A stretch of 64,000 nt of DNA from Burkholderiales bacterium (GTDB lineage Bacteria > Pseudomonadota > Gammaproteobacteria > Burkholderiales > WYBJ01). The notes below the pieces were generated by a model. That model was not told the origin of the DNA, made no database searches, and saw only the letters and a program-made list of their open reading frames with translations. This document shows, piece after piece, positions 41,848 to 50,057 of the stretch. Numbering within the stretch: position 1 is the stretch's first letter; the number at the start of each line of letters is the position of its first letter. The stretch covers positions 62,001 to 126,000 of the forward strand of contig JALHQN010000006.1 of the NCBI GenBank assembly GCA_022841915.1, in the 5' to 3' direction. Made by a program: the position numbers and the translations under genes.

Positions 41848-43932
41848 TCAGGTTCGCGGCGGGTCGTTCGGTATCTGCGTCAAGGTGGATCGCCAAGCAG
41901 CCGCTTCACCGTCGCTCGGAGCGCGCCAGTCCCCTCGGGGGGATAGTGATCCGCCAGAGCCCACCTTGGGTGCGTTAGCGATGCAGCTGCGCTTGTACTG
42001 GCTCAGCTGGAAAAAGCGCAGCAGGAACACATCGAGCCAGCGCTTGATATCTGCAAGGGTGTATTGGTTGCGCTTGCCTTCGGGGACGTCAGGCCAGCGG
42101 CCACGCCTGCGATCTCGCCACGCGTAATAGGCAAGGTAAGCGACTTTGGGTGGCGCGTATCCGAATCGCAGAATGTAATAGAGGATGAAGTCCTGCAGTT
42201 CATAGGGGCCGACGACTGCCTCGGAAAGCTGCGCGGGCTGACTCGACGCGTCGCCTGGGACGAGTTCCGGGCTGATCTCGGTGTCGACGATGTCGTTGAG
42301 CACCGCAGAGGCGTCCGCCCCCAGACTCCCGTTCGCCGCCACCCAGCGCACGAGATACTGAATCAAGGTCTTCGGGATGCTGGCGTTGACGTGATAGTGC
42401 GCCATGTGGTCGCCTACCCCGTAAGTCGACCAGCCGAGCGCGAGCTCGCTCAAATCGCTGGTGCCGACGACCGGTGCGCCGTGCAGATTGGCCAGACGGA
42501 AGAGATGACTGGTGCGCTCGCCCGCCTGCACGTTCTCGAACGTCACGTCGTAGACGGCCTCCCCGCGCGAATACGGATGCTGCAGATCCTTGAGCATCTG
42601 CAGGCATGAGGGTCGGATGTCGATCTCATGCGCAGTCGCACCGACGGCGCGCATGAGACGATGCGCTTGATCGAGGGTGCGCTTGCCGGTGGCGAACCCG
42701 GGCATCGTGTAGGCGAGGATGTGGGTGCGGGGCAAACCGAGCACGTCCATGACACGCGCGCACACGAGCAGCGCATGGGTGGAGTCGAGGCCGCCCGAGA
42801 TGCCGATCACCAGCTTGTTCGCCTGCATCGACTTCATGCGTTTCACGAGACCCTGCACCTGGATCTCGTAGATCTCGTGGCAGCGCAGATCGCGACTCGC
42901 CGGATCGACAGGCACATACGGAAAGCGATCGTAGCTGCGTTCGAGTTCCACGCTTGCACCGGACGCCCGCCCGAGAGCGAACTCCACCGTGCGGAAGCTC
43001 TCGATCAGGTCGCGGTGACGCTGCGCGGATTGAGCGAAGGTGTTTTGCCGGATCCTGTCTTGGGACAGGCGATCGAGATCGATGTCGGCCACGGCGAGTT
43101 GCGATTCATACTCGAAGCGGCGCGTCTCCGCGAGCAGCGTGCCATTCTCGTAGATATAGCCATGGCCGTCCCAGGCGAGATCCGTAGTCGATTCCCCGAA
43201 CCCCGAGGCGCAATAGAGATAAGCGGAGAGGCAGCGCGCCGATTGGCTGGCGCCGAGCAGCCGACGATAGTCTTCCTTGCCCATCGTGACGTTCGAGGCC
43301 GACAAGTTCACCAGCACCGATGCGCCAGCCAGCGCACCGAAGGTAGAGGGCGGGATCGGCGCCCAAAGATCTTCGCAGATCTCGATGTGAATCTTCAGGC
43401 GTTCCAGGTCGGTGGCATGAAAGAGCAGCCGGCTGCCGAACGGGACGTCCTTCTGATCCAACAGGTCGATGGCGGCACGTCGGCACGCATCGCCAGAAGC
43501 AAAGTGGCGTAGCTCGTAGAACTCGCGGTAATTGGGCAGATAGGTCTTGGGGACGACGCCGAGGATCCTGCCGCGGCAGACGACGACCGCGCAGTTGTAC
43601 AGCGTGCCGTCGATCTTCAGCGGTGAACCGAACACTGCCACCACGGGATAGGCCTTGCTTGCCTCGACCAGCGTACGTAACCCCGCCATGGCCTGATCCA
43701 GCAACGCCTGCTGATGGAAGAGATCCTCGCAAGAGTAGCCAGTGAGCCCAAGCTCCGGAAAGGCTACGAGGCAGGTTCCCGACTCGGCGGCTTCCCGCAG
43801 CAGACGAACGCTTTCCGCAGCGTTGGCCTCGGGGTTGGCCACCCGAACCACGGGGACGGCCACTGTCGCCCGGACGAATCCCTGATGATACAGATCGAAA
43901 AAAGCGCTTTGCTGGCTCATGCCGTTATCCAT
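41848..43932 (-). CDS. nadE: Glutamine-dependent NAD+ synthetase
   Basis: The 694-residue two-domain enzyme makes NAD+ from nicotinic acid adenine dinucleotide, ATP and glutamine. The N-terminal nitrilase-like glutaminase has the Glu-Lys-Cys triad in AFPELGLTGYSCEDLF, VPKTYLPNYREFYE and IHIEICEDLWAP. The C-terminal synthetase has the PP-loop VIGISGGLDSTHALLV and GTSDLSELALGWSTYG. The length matches the long bacterial type rather than the 275-residue ammonia-dependent one. An ATG four codons downstream (43920) is an equally good start; neither shows a strong ribosome site. Confidence 0.95.
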   Translation of the reverse strand: MDNGMSQQSAFFDLYHQGFVRATVAVPVVRVANPEANAAESVRLLREAAESGTCLVAFPELGLTGYSCEDLFHQQALLDQAMAGLRTLVEASKAYPVVAVFGSPLKIDGTLYNCAVVVCRGRILGVVPKTYLPNYREFYELRHFASGDACRRAAIDLLDQKDVPFGSRLLFHATDLERLKIHIEICEDLWAPIPPSTFGALAGASVLVNLSASNVTMGKEDYRRLLGASQSARCLSAYLYCASGFGESTTDLAWDGHGYIYENGTLLAETRRFEYESQLAVADIDLDRLSQDRIRQNTFAQSAQRHRDLIESFRTVEFALGRASGASVELERSYDRFPYVPVDPASRDLRCHEIYEIQVQGLVKRMKSMQANKLVIGISGGLDSTHALLVCARVMDVLGLPRTHILAYTMPGFATGKRTLDQAHRLMRAVGATAHEIDIRPSCLQMLKDLQHPYSRGEAVYDVTFENVQAGERTSHLFRLANLHGAPVVGTSDLSELALGWSTYGVGDHMAHYHVNASIPKTLIQYLVRWVAANGSLGADASAVLNDIVDTEISPELVPGDASSQPAQLSEAVVGPYELQDFILYYILRFGYAPPKVAYLAYYAWRDRRRGRWPDVPEGKRNQYTLADIKRWLDVFLLRFFQLSQYKRSCIANAPKVGSGGSLSPRGDWRAPSDGEAAAWRSTLTQIPNDPPRT

Positions 43933-44240
43933 CGGATGCTATCGCTTCGTCTGCGTCGCGCAGTATCGATCGATTCTAAAGCGGAAATCAGGCGGATAGA
44001 CAGACCATTCTCCGTGGACTTGCGCACGTCTTGTTTTGTCAGCGAGATCGCTCGATCACATCGAGCGAGCGGGCATCCGAGGCCCATTCTCCCTTGACGA
44101 GTTGCTCTGACGCGGAGCGGAGCACAGCGCGTGCCCGGCACCTTTGCCGGTGCGAGGAATCCCGTTCACAAGGCGAGTGTTCGACGACTGCAAACCGGCA
44201 ATGGACGCCGGGCAGCCGGGCCGCGGCGATGTTTCTGTGC
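43933..44240. other. 308-bp intergenic region upstream of nadE
   Basis: No gene is seen. It contains a perfect 7-bp hairpin GCTCGAT/ATCGAGC with loop CAC (44050-44066) and a shorter CCGGCA/TGCCGG hairpin near 44132. Either could end leftward transcription of the unknown gene, but no T tract follows. The nadE promoter should lie here. Confidence 0.4.
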
Positions 44241-44699
44241 CTAGCCGAACATCACCTTGTGTTTGAAGGATTGAAAGCCCTTGTCGGCGCGAGCCTTCAG
44301 CCATCGGTGGGTGAAGCGCTGGCCTTCTTCGCTTTGTTTCCAGAGCAGCGCGTCAAGCTCGCATTTCTTCTCATGGATGACGGCCGGCCAGTGGCCTTTG
44401 CCGCGGTCGGCGAGCGCCGATTGCCGTAATGCCCACCAGTCGCCCTCGATCCAGAGCCGCTTCGGTCCCTTCATGCCCAAGGGGCGCGTACGACGCAACC
44501 AGTATTCGAAGGTAGGCGTAGTCCAGCCGACCCATCGGTCACGATCCGGCCACAGCACATCGGTCGGCACGAGGCCTTCAGCCATCAGCTGCACTTGGGT
44601 TCCAATCCACTCCACCGACTCGCGTGGGACGATCTCGACGATCAGATCGCTGGCGATCACGTCGGCCGCGGGCGCGGGATACTTGATCCGGAGAGTCAT
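44241..44699 (-). CDS. Protein of unknown function, Trp-rich
   Basis: A 152-residue protein I cannot place. It is soluble, with no signal or membrane segment, and unusually rich in tryptophan (about 10), mostly in the middle (VLWPDRDRWVGWTTPTFEYW, LWIEGDWWALRQS). The C-terminus is basic (FTHRWLKARADKGFQSFKHK). AGGA lies nine bases before the ATG, and codon use looks like the neighbours. It stands alone between nadE and the ThDP enzyme, flanked by about 300 bp of non-coding DNA on each side. Confidence 0.65.
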   Translation of the reverse strand: MTLRIKYPAPAADVIASDLIVEIVPRESVEWIGTQVQLMAEGLVPTDVLWPDRDRWVGWTTPTFEYWLRRTRPLGMKGPKRLWIEGDWWALRQSALADRGKGHWPAVIHEKKCELDALLWKQSEEGQRFTHRWLKARADKGFQSFKHKVMFG

Positions 44700-44901
44700 G
44701 GTCGAATTCCTGATCTACCTGATTGCTTCACCTTACTGATCCTAGATCCGCGCCTGTGTCAGGCGGTTGATATAGGTCAACGGCCCGAGGCGGTGAAACT
44801 TTCGAGATCGACATCGTTCGAGCCGCATGCTCGGCATGCCCTTCGCCCGCTCACGCTTCGACGCCCCTTGGCTGCGTGAGGGAACCGCAACCAATACCGC
44901 A

Positions 44902-44964
44902 CTTCGACAGCGGCGTGCTCGTTCGACGGCGCATCCAGCCATGGCCGGATGCGCATTGTCGAAG
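44902..44964. repeat. Nested inverted repeat
   Basis: The inner part (44929-44954) is a 26-bp palindrome with one mismatched pair, centred on GCCATGGC and flanked by GCGCATCC/GGATGCGC. Outer arms CTTCGACA (44902-44909) and TGTCGAAG (44957-44964) are also perfectly complementary. Two further TTCGAC copies lie close by. The function is unknown. Confidence 0.6.
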
Positions 44965-44990
44965 CGGGCGGACAACGCAAAGGGGACTTA

Positions 44991-45029
44991 CCAGCGTCCG
45001 TGTCGCCAACACGGCGGCACGGACGCTGG
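44991..45029 (-). terminator. Long hairpin immediately after the ThDP-enzyme gene
   Basis: The arms CCAGCGTCCGTG and CACGGACGCTGG pair perfectly over 12 bp and continue through a wobble pair and four more pairs (CGCC/GGCG) around a 5-nt loop. It begins one base after the stop codon at 45031. No T tract follows on the minus strand. Confidence 0.65.
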
Positions 45030-45030
45030 C

Positions 45031-46578
45031 TTACATCACCACGTCGATCAGGTACGGCCCTTTGGTCGACATGGCGAAGCTGAGCTGCTTGGTGAGCTCT
45101 TCAAGATCGTGCGCCTGACCGCCAGGGACGCCGAGACTCTTCGACATCGTGGCGAAATCGATGGTGGGACGATCGAGGGTGAGCATGTCGATCGCACGCG
45201 GACCGGGCTGGGCTGCCCCGACATCGGCCAACTGGCTGTACAGGATTTTGTACGAGCGGTTGGAGAAGATCATCACGCAGACATCCAGGTTTTCGCGCGC
45301 CATCGTCCATAAGGATTGGATCGTGTACATGGCGCTGCCATCCCCGATCATGCAGATCACCTTGCGGTTCGGGCAGGCTACCGCCGCGCCGACGGCCACC
45401 GGGCCGCCGAAGCCGATCGATCCGCCCATGTTGTTCAGCCAGTCATGCGGGGGCGCGCCGACGCTATAGGGGAAGAAGCCGCGACCGGTCGTGACCGATT
45501 CGTCGACGACGATGGCACCTTCGGGCATCGTCGCGCCGAGCGCTTGGCCCAGGCCTTCCAACGTGAACTTTCCAATGGGTTTGTCGGGCCGAGACGGTTG
45601 TGCAATGCCGCTAGGCTTTTCGTTCAGCGCGCCGAGTTCGGCGGCCAATGCTTCCAGCGATGCGAGCGGGTCGCCTTCGACCGGGCAGAGCGTTGTGACT
45701 GTACAGCCTTCCGGCGTAAGAACGCTCGGTTTGCCCGGGTAGGCGAAAAACGCTGCTGGCGGCTTTGTCGCCACCAGGACCATATGCTCCGTGCCCTTGA
45801 GCTGCGCCTGTGCCGTCTCGACCACGAAGTGCAGGCGCAGCACCGGAACGCGCCCTGCCCCACGCTCGATCCGGGCTGTCCCGCCGGCAGCCTGGACGGT
45901 GCATCCGGTCTTGGCGGAGATCTTGCCCGCAAGTTCGAGTCCGCGCGCACGCAACGCCCGGCCGCCGAGAAACAGCATCGCAGATTTTCCGTGCATGAGC
46001 GCTTTGGCCGCAGCCACGACCTCATCGTGGGTGGGGCCAGCCGGTGCTGGCGTGGCGGGTGTCTCGGCGACGCCATCAGCCTCGCCCCAAGCCGTATCGG
46101 CGGGGAGTATGAGGGTCGAGATTTGCCCGGGCGCGACTCTGGCTGCCTGGATTGCCAGGGCGCCGTCGCCAGCAACGGTCTTGGAGGTCGGCGAGGTCTT
46201 GACCCAATGCGAGAAGGGCCGCGCGATACCTTCGATATCGGCCGTGAGCGGCGTGTCGTATTTGATGTGGTAGAGCGCATGCTCGCCCACGATGTTGACG
46301 ATGCCCGATCCCGCCTTCTTCGCATTGTGCAAGTTGGCTGCTGCATTGGCGAGCCCTGGCCCCAAGTGCAACAGCGTCGATGCGGGCTTGTCGGTCATGC
46401 GGTAGTAGCCATCGGCCGCCCCGCTGCATACGCCCTCGAACAGGCCAAGGACGCAGCGCATGCCCTCCACGCGGTCCAAGGCACCGACGAAATGCATCTC
46501 CGAGGTGCCCGGATTGGCAAAGCACACCTCCACACCACCTTGAATCAGCGTCCTGACCAGACTTTCAGCTCCGTTCAC
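45031..46578 (-). CDS. Thiamine-diphosphate-dependent enzyme (acetolactate synthase / benzoylformate decarboxylase-like)
   Basis: The 515-residue protein is a ThDP enzyme with the standard three domains. The N-terminal pyrimidine-binding domain has VEVCFANPGTSEMHFVGAL and the cofactor-activating glutamate in LGLFEGVCSGAADGYYRM (near residue 48). The C-terminal domain has the Mg/ThDP motif MIGDGSAMYTIQSLWTMARE, ending with NRSYKIL. FAD-site residues of true acetolactate synthases are not clear, and no ilvH is adjacent, so a decarboxylase or lyase of a 2-oxoacid is likely. The start is GTG with GAGAGG upstream. The SixA-like gene lies 85 nt upstream on the same strand. Confidence 0.85.
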   Translation of the reverse strand: MNGAESLVRTLIQGGVEVCFANPGTSEMHFVGALDRVEGMRCVLGLFEGVCSGAADGYYRMTDKPASTLLHLGPGLANAAANLHNAKKAGSGIVNIVGEHALYHIKYDTPLTADIEGIARPFSHWVKTSPTSKTVAGDGALAIQAARVAPGQISTLILPADTAWGEADGVAETPATPAPAGPTHDEVVAAAKALMHGKSAMLFLGGRALRARGLELAGKISAKTGCTVQAAGGTARIERGAGRVPVLRLHFVVETAQAQLKGTEHMVLVATKPPAAFFAYPGKPSVLTPEGCTVTTLCPVEGDPLASLEALAAELGALNEKPSGIAQPSRPDKPIGKFTLEGLGQALGATMPEGAIVVDESVTTGRGFFPYSVGAPPHDWLNNMGGSIGFGGPVAVGAAVACPNRKVICMIGDGSAMYTIQSLWTMARENLDVCVMIFSNRSYKILYSQLADVGAAQPGPRAIDMLTLDRPTIDFATMSKSLGVPGGQAHDLEELTKQLSFAMSTKGPYLIDVVM

Positions 46579-46663
46579 GAGCCTCTCTCCCTGAATGAAT
46601 AATCACGATGGACAGCCCGCTGCCGGTGCCGTCGCTCATCCTCGATCACTGCAGCCCGGGCCG

Positions 46664-47137
46664 TCAACCCGGTGCGTGATCGTCGCGCCAAACGAAAGTG
46701 ACGACCCAGTCGCTGCCTTCGCCTTCGATGCAAGCAATGGTGCCGTTGCCCGGTTTGAACTCGACCACTTTGCACTTTTCGTCGCCACAGACGAGCTTGG
46801 ATGCCGAGCGCAGGAGGTAGTCGACATGACCGCACATCATGATATCGCCGCGCGTAGCGGCGATTTCCGCCATGAAGGGCGCGACCGGGTCGTCTGTGTT
46901 GATGGGGTACGCCGCCTTGGCGGTCTTGTCCTCGGCACCCAGCTTGGCGGCGATCCGTTCCGCGGTGTCGATGGTCCACTGCTTGTCGCTGTGCAGGATG
47001 CGCACGGGCGATACCCCAAGCGTTTGCAGTCGTGCGCCTAGACGGTCAGCCTGGGCTTTGCCCTTGGGGCTGATGTGGCGTTGCGGATCTTGTTCGGCAG
47101 ACAAGGCATCGACGTGATGCACCAGATAAACCTTCAT
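46664..47137 (-). CDS. SixA-like histidine phosphatase-fold protein with altered active site
   Basis: This 157-residue protein has the length and layout of SixA-type phosphohistidine phosphatases: N-terminal YLVHHVDAL, then ISPKGKAQADRLGARL, TAERIAAKL and MMCGHVDYLLRSASKLV. In the family the first motif is normally Arg-His; here it is His7-His8, so the nucleophilic His8 stays while the phosphate-binding Arg is replaced. The second conserved Arg (usual context RAxQTAE) also appears changed, here WTIDTAE. The late histidine is kept. The protein may be inactive or have a changed substrate. GGAGGAG lies before the ATG. It is upstream of the ThDP enzyme. Confidence 0.78.
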   Translation of the reverse strand: MKVYLVHHVDALSAEQDPQRHISPKGKAQADRLGARLQTLGVSPVRILHSDKQWTIDTAERIAAKLGAEDKTAKAAYPINTDDPVAPFMAEIAATRGDIMMCGHVDYLLRSASKLVCGDEKCKVVEFKPGNGTIACIEGEGSDWVVTFVWRDDHAPG

Positions 47138-47291
47138 GCGCTCCTCCGTTCGTCAGCAGGTTCCGAGCTTTAAGCCGGGCCTGCCCGTGAGCGAGCGTAA
47201 AAAGGGCGGCGCGACTTGCCATCGACGCCTCAACGAATACTGCGAACTGACCCAAAGGTCAATCGCAATCGGCGCGATACCCCGCCGAACA

Positions 47292-47319
47292 CCCGGCCGA
47301 ATACCTGCGTTCGGCCGGG
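47292..47319 (-). terminator. Terminator after the TerC-family gene
   Basis: A perfect 10-bp stem CCCGGCCGAA/TTCGGCCGGG with an 8-nt loop begins 10 nt after the TerC stop on the minus strand. No T tract follows. Confidence 0.6.
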
Positions 47320-47329
47320 CAGCGCAGGC

Positions 47330-48304
47330 TCAAGGATCGCGCGGTTCCGATGCCGAGGAAGGCTTGCGCGTGACCCACAAGCTGGCAAGCATCGAAGTGA
47401 CCAGGACGATTCCGACCACGGAGAGAGCGAACCCGATCGGTATCTTGTAGATGTCGAGTAGCAGCATCTTGATCCCGATGAAGACCAGGATGAACGCCAG
47501 GCCATACTTGAGCAGATGGAAGCGATCGGCAAGGTCGGCGAGCATGAAGTACATCGCGCGCAGTCCCAGGATCGCGAATACGTTCGAGGTGAGCACGATG
47601 AACGGATCGAGCGTGATGGCGAAGATGGCGGGGATGCTGTCCACGGCGAAGATCACGTCCGTGATGCCGATCATGACCATCACCACGAACAGCGGGGTGA
47701 ACCAGCGCTGGCCGTCCTTGATGATGGAGAACTTCTCTTCGTGGTACACGTCGGTGATGCGCATGTGCTTGCGCATCCAGCGCAGGATCGGATTCTTGTT
47801 GATGTCGGATTCGGCCTCCGCCATCATCAGCATCTTGACGCCCGTGAGCAGCAGGAAGGCACCGAATACATACAGAATCCAGTGGAATTTCGAGATCAGC
47901 CATGCGCCGATGAAGATCATGATCGCTCGGAGCACGATGGCCAGAATGATGCCCAGGATCAATACACGCCGCTGGTACTGCGGTTGCACCCCGAAGAAGG
48001 TGAACAGCATCAGGAACACGAAGATGTTGTCGACGGCGAGCGACTTCTCGATCAGATAGCCGGTGAAGAACTCCGCCGCCTTCTGGTTCGCGATCTCGCG
48101 GCCGACCGTGTCGTCGAGCCACCACCAAAGCAGTGCGTTGAAGACGAACGAAAGCGCTATCCAGATGAGCGACCAGATCAGCGCTTCCTTGAACGAGACT
48201 TTGGCCGATCCCTTGCGTTCAAGAACCAGCAGGTCGACGATGATCGCGACGACGACGAATACCGCGAAGCCCGTATACCAATACCAGGTGCCGATCGATT
48301 CCAT
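47330..48304 (-). CDS. TerC family integral membrane protein (Alx-like)
   Basis: The 324-residue protein has about eight to nine hydrophobic segments and the TerC signatures AVDNIFVFLMLFTFFGV and FAVDSIPAIFAITLDPFIVL, with conserved acidic residues in the membrane. Relatives (Alx, TerC) are linked to manganese export, pH response and metalation of exported proteins. AGGGAG precedes the ATG. The yybP-ykoY manganese riboswitch often found before alx-like genes was looked for in the leader and not found. It is monocistronic, with a hairpin terminator. Confidence 0.9.
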   Translation of the reverse strand: MESIGTWYWYTGFAVFVVVAIIVDLLVLERKGSAKVSFKEALIWSLIWIALSFVFNALLWWWLDDTVGREIANQKAAEFFTGYLIEKSLAVDNIFVFLMLFTFFGVQPQYQRRVLILGIILAIVLRAIMIFIGAWLISKFHWILYVFGAFLLLTGVKMLMMAEAESDINKNPILRWMRKHMRITDVYHEEKFSIIKDGQRWFTPLFVVMVMIGITDVIFAVDSIPAIFAITLDPFIVLTSNVFAILGLRAMYFMLADLADRFHLLKYGLAFILVFIGIKMLLLDIYKIPIGFALSVVGIVLVTSMLASLWVTRKPSSASEPRDP

Positions 48305-48478
48305 GAACTCTCCCTGCGGCGTGGATCAGAGCCCGATCACGTACCCGGACGCATGGTGCCGGTGTCGGTGTCGATTTATTCGTTAAGCCGTCGTCGTGGC
48401 AGCGCACGTTCGCCGGTTAAGTGCGCGAAGATAGCAGGGAAGAATCGATCGCTGCATTGAGATGTGGAATGATGCTCA

Positions 48479-48537
48479 TGCACTTCGTTTATCGAAGTGC
48501 AGCTCGGTTTTCTAAGCATGTGCATGCCAGCACATGC
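48479..48537. repeat. Two adjacent perfect hairpins
   Basis: TGCACTTCG/CGAAGTGCA (9 bp, loop TTTAT, 48479-48501) is followed by GCATGTGC/GCACATGC (8 bp, loop ATGCCA, 48516-48537). They share the GTGCA core. They could be protein-binding operators or part of a small RNA. Confidence 0.45.
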
Positions 48538-48580
48538 GAGTGCGCCGAAAGGTCTGAACTCGTCGACCGAAGACCGGATC

Positions 48581-48601
48581 GGCGGCCCTTTACGGGCCGC
48601 C
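48581..48601 (-). terminator. Terminator after the first Bug-family gene
   Basis: A perfect 8-bp stem GGCGGCCC/GGGCCGCC with loop TTTAC begins 22 nt after the stop codon at 48624 on the minus strand. Confidence 0.5.
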
Positions 48602-48623
48602 TACAGGTGAGGCGATGCTGCGC

Positions 48624-49604
48624 TCAAGGCTGAAACTTGACGCCCGCGGCTTTGATGATCGCGCCGTAGCGAGCGATCTCTTGCTTGATGATCGCTGACG
48701 TTTCGTCGGGCGAGGAAACGAACGGTTCGGCGCCCTGCTTCGCCAGGAACTCCAATGTGCTCGGCATGGCGAGAATGGCAGCCATTTCATTGTTGATGCG
48801 ATCGATTGCTGCTCGAGGTGTCTTGGCGGGCGCAACCATCGCCGTGATGCCTGTGATCCCATAGCCCGGAAGGCCCGCTTCGGCAAACGTGGGGACTTGA
48901 GGCATGGCTGCGAGTCGCGTGGCGCCCGTCACGGCCATCGGTCTGAGCTTACCGGTCGCGATCATCGGAATGACCGTGATCGGAATCTGGAACGACATTT
49001 CCACCCGTCCACCGAGCAGGTCGGTAGTCGCCGGACCCGATCCCTTGTAGGGGATGTGCACGATCTTCGTGCCGGCGACGATGTTGAACGACTCGCCCGA
49101 GAGATGCGTATTGGTGCCCAGCCCCGATGAGGCGAAATTGAGTTGCCCCGGCCTTGCCTTGGCGAACGCGATCAGTTCCTTGAGGTTTCTCGCCGGCACC
49201 GATGGATGCAGCACGAGCACGACGCGCGAGCGGCCTATGGTCGCGACGCCAGTCAAGTCTCTGATCGCGTCGTAAGGCAGATTCGGAATGAGCGTGGCGG
49301 TGCTGAACAAGGCCGCGCCGGCCCAGCCTATCGTGTAGCCATCGGGAGGCGACTTGGCAAGGAAGTCCATGCCGATCACCGTGTTTCCCCCAGGTCGATT
49401 GTCTACGAGAACCGACTGTCCCCAGCGTTCGGTAAGTCGTGCCGCGACCATGCGTGCCATCGGATCGGTGCTGCCGCCGGGCGGATAAGGGACGACGTAG
49501 CGCACTGTTCTGCTGGGATAAGGCTGCTGGGCGGCTGCGTTGCTCGCAGCAAAAGCCGCTAGCGCAAGACATGCGCAGCCGACGGTCCACGGAAACGCGT
49601 TCAT
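48624..49604 (-). CDS. Bug-family tripartite tricarboxylate transporter solute-binding protein (1)
   Basis: The 326-residue protein starts with a signal peptide (about 1-25, ACLALAAFAASNAAAQQ) and continues with the Bug hallmarks YPSRTVRYVVPYPPGGSTDP, VDNRPGGNTVIG, SPPDGYTI, PYKGSGPATTDLLGG and a C-terminal type-II periplasmic binding fold. Bug proteins capture small carboxylates for TctAB-type transporters; many are orphans, as here with no TctA/TctB nearby. GGAGGAG precedes the ATG. It is divergent from a second Bug gene with 453 bp between. The ligand cannot be inferred. Confidence 0.92.
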   Translation of the reverse strand: MNAFPWTVGCACLALAAFAASNAAAQQPYPSRTVRYVVPYPPGGSTDPMARMVAARLTERWGQSVLVDNRPGGNTVIGMDFLAKSPPDGYTIGWAGAALFSTATLIPNLPYDAIRDLTGVATIGRSRVVLVLHPSVPARNLKELIAFAKARPGQLNFASSGLGTNTHLSGESFNIVAGTKIVHIPYKGSGPATTDLLGGRVEMSFQIPITVIPMIATGKLRPMAVTGATRLAAMPQVPTFAEAGLPGYGITGITAMVAPAKTPRAAIDRINNEMAAILAMPSTLEFLAKQGAEPFVSSPDETSAIIKQEIARYGAIIKAAGVKFQP

Positions 49605-50057
49605 GCGGGCACCTCCTCCAAGGTTATTGTTCTATGAGCTTGCTTTGGCGCGGCCCCGGTCGACGGGATTCTCGTTCTATCGCGCGATGCAAGTAGCCTA
49701 CAACCTCGCAATCGCGCACACAAGGGATCCTCCTTAAGGGCCGGCCCTAGGTCGGAGGGGCGTCGATGGTGCGAGGCCATTCCAGCAATCGCGTCGATAG
49801 GCAGGCCGCGTTCCGCCGAGTCCGGACTGTCGTTGGGCCGATACCGGACGAAGCTCGTGATCGAGCGAGCCGCCCGATAGATCCGTCGGGCGCTCGCCAA
49901 CGCTGCCTTTCAGGGTTGACTCTCGTCGACGCTGTCGGAATACTCGCCCAAACGCCGTCGCTCGTGAAACCTCGAGGGTCTTCGTCGCCGGCATAGTCTT
50001 TAAGAAAGTTTCGGAACTCGGCCCTTCCGCGGCCGGTTCCTTCCGAGGAGGATAGCG
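49605..50057. other. 453-bp divergent region between two Bug-family genes
   Basis: Short open frames here have low-complexity, non-conserved translations and no ribosome site, so I call none. The promoters of both flanking genes must lie here. Only weak inverted repeats (GCCCGA/TCGGGC near 49880) are visible. Confidence 0.5.

Larger units (their letters stand above)
44700..45030. other. 331-bp intergenic region rich in inverted repeats
   Basis: No gene is seen. It has several copies of TTCGA(C), a palindromic region (44902-44964) and the ThDP-enzyme terminator (44991-45029). The promoter of the unknown Trp-rich gene should lie at its left end. Confidence 0.5.
48305..48623. other. 319-bp intergenic region with three hairpins
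   Basis: No gene is seen. The right part should hold the TerC promoter. The left part carries three perfect hairpins in a row (48479-48501, 48516-48537, 48581-48601). Confidence 0.5.

Noticed and set aside
41834-41896. Longer N-terminus of cyclopropane synthase
   Set aside because: It would overlap nadE by 49 nt and lacks a ribosome site, while the GTG at 41833 has AGGAG seven bases upstream.
48305-48480. yybP-ykoY manganese riboswitch upstream of the TerC-family gene
   Set aside because: I looked for the conserved GGGGAGUA and matching closing sequences on the minus strand and did not find them.
49734-49994. Short minus-strand reading frames between the two Bug genes
   Set aside because: Translations are low complexity with no ribosome site or recognisable motif.
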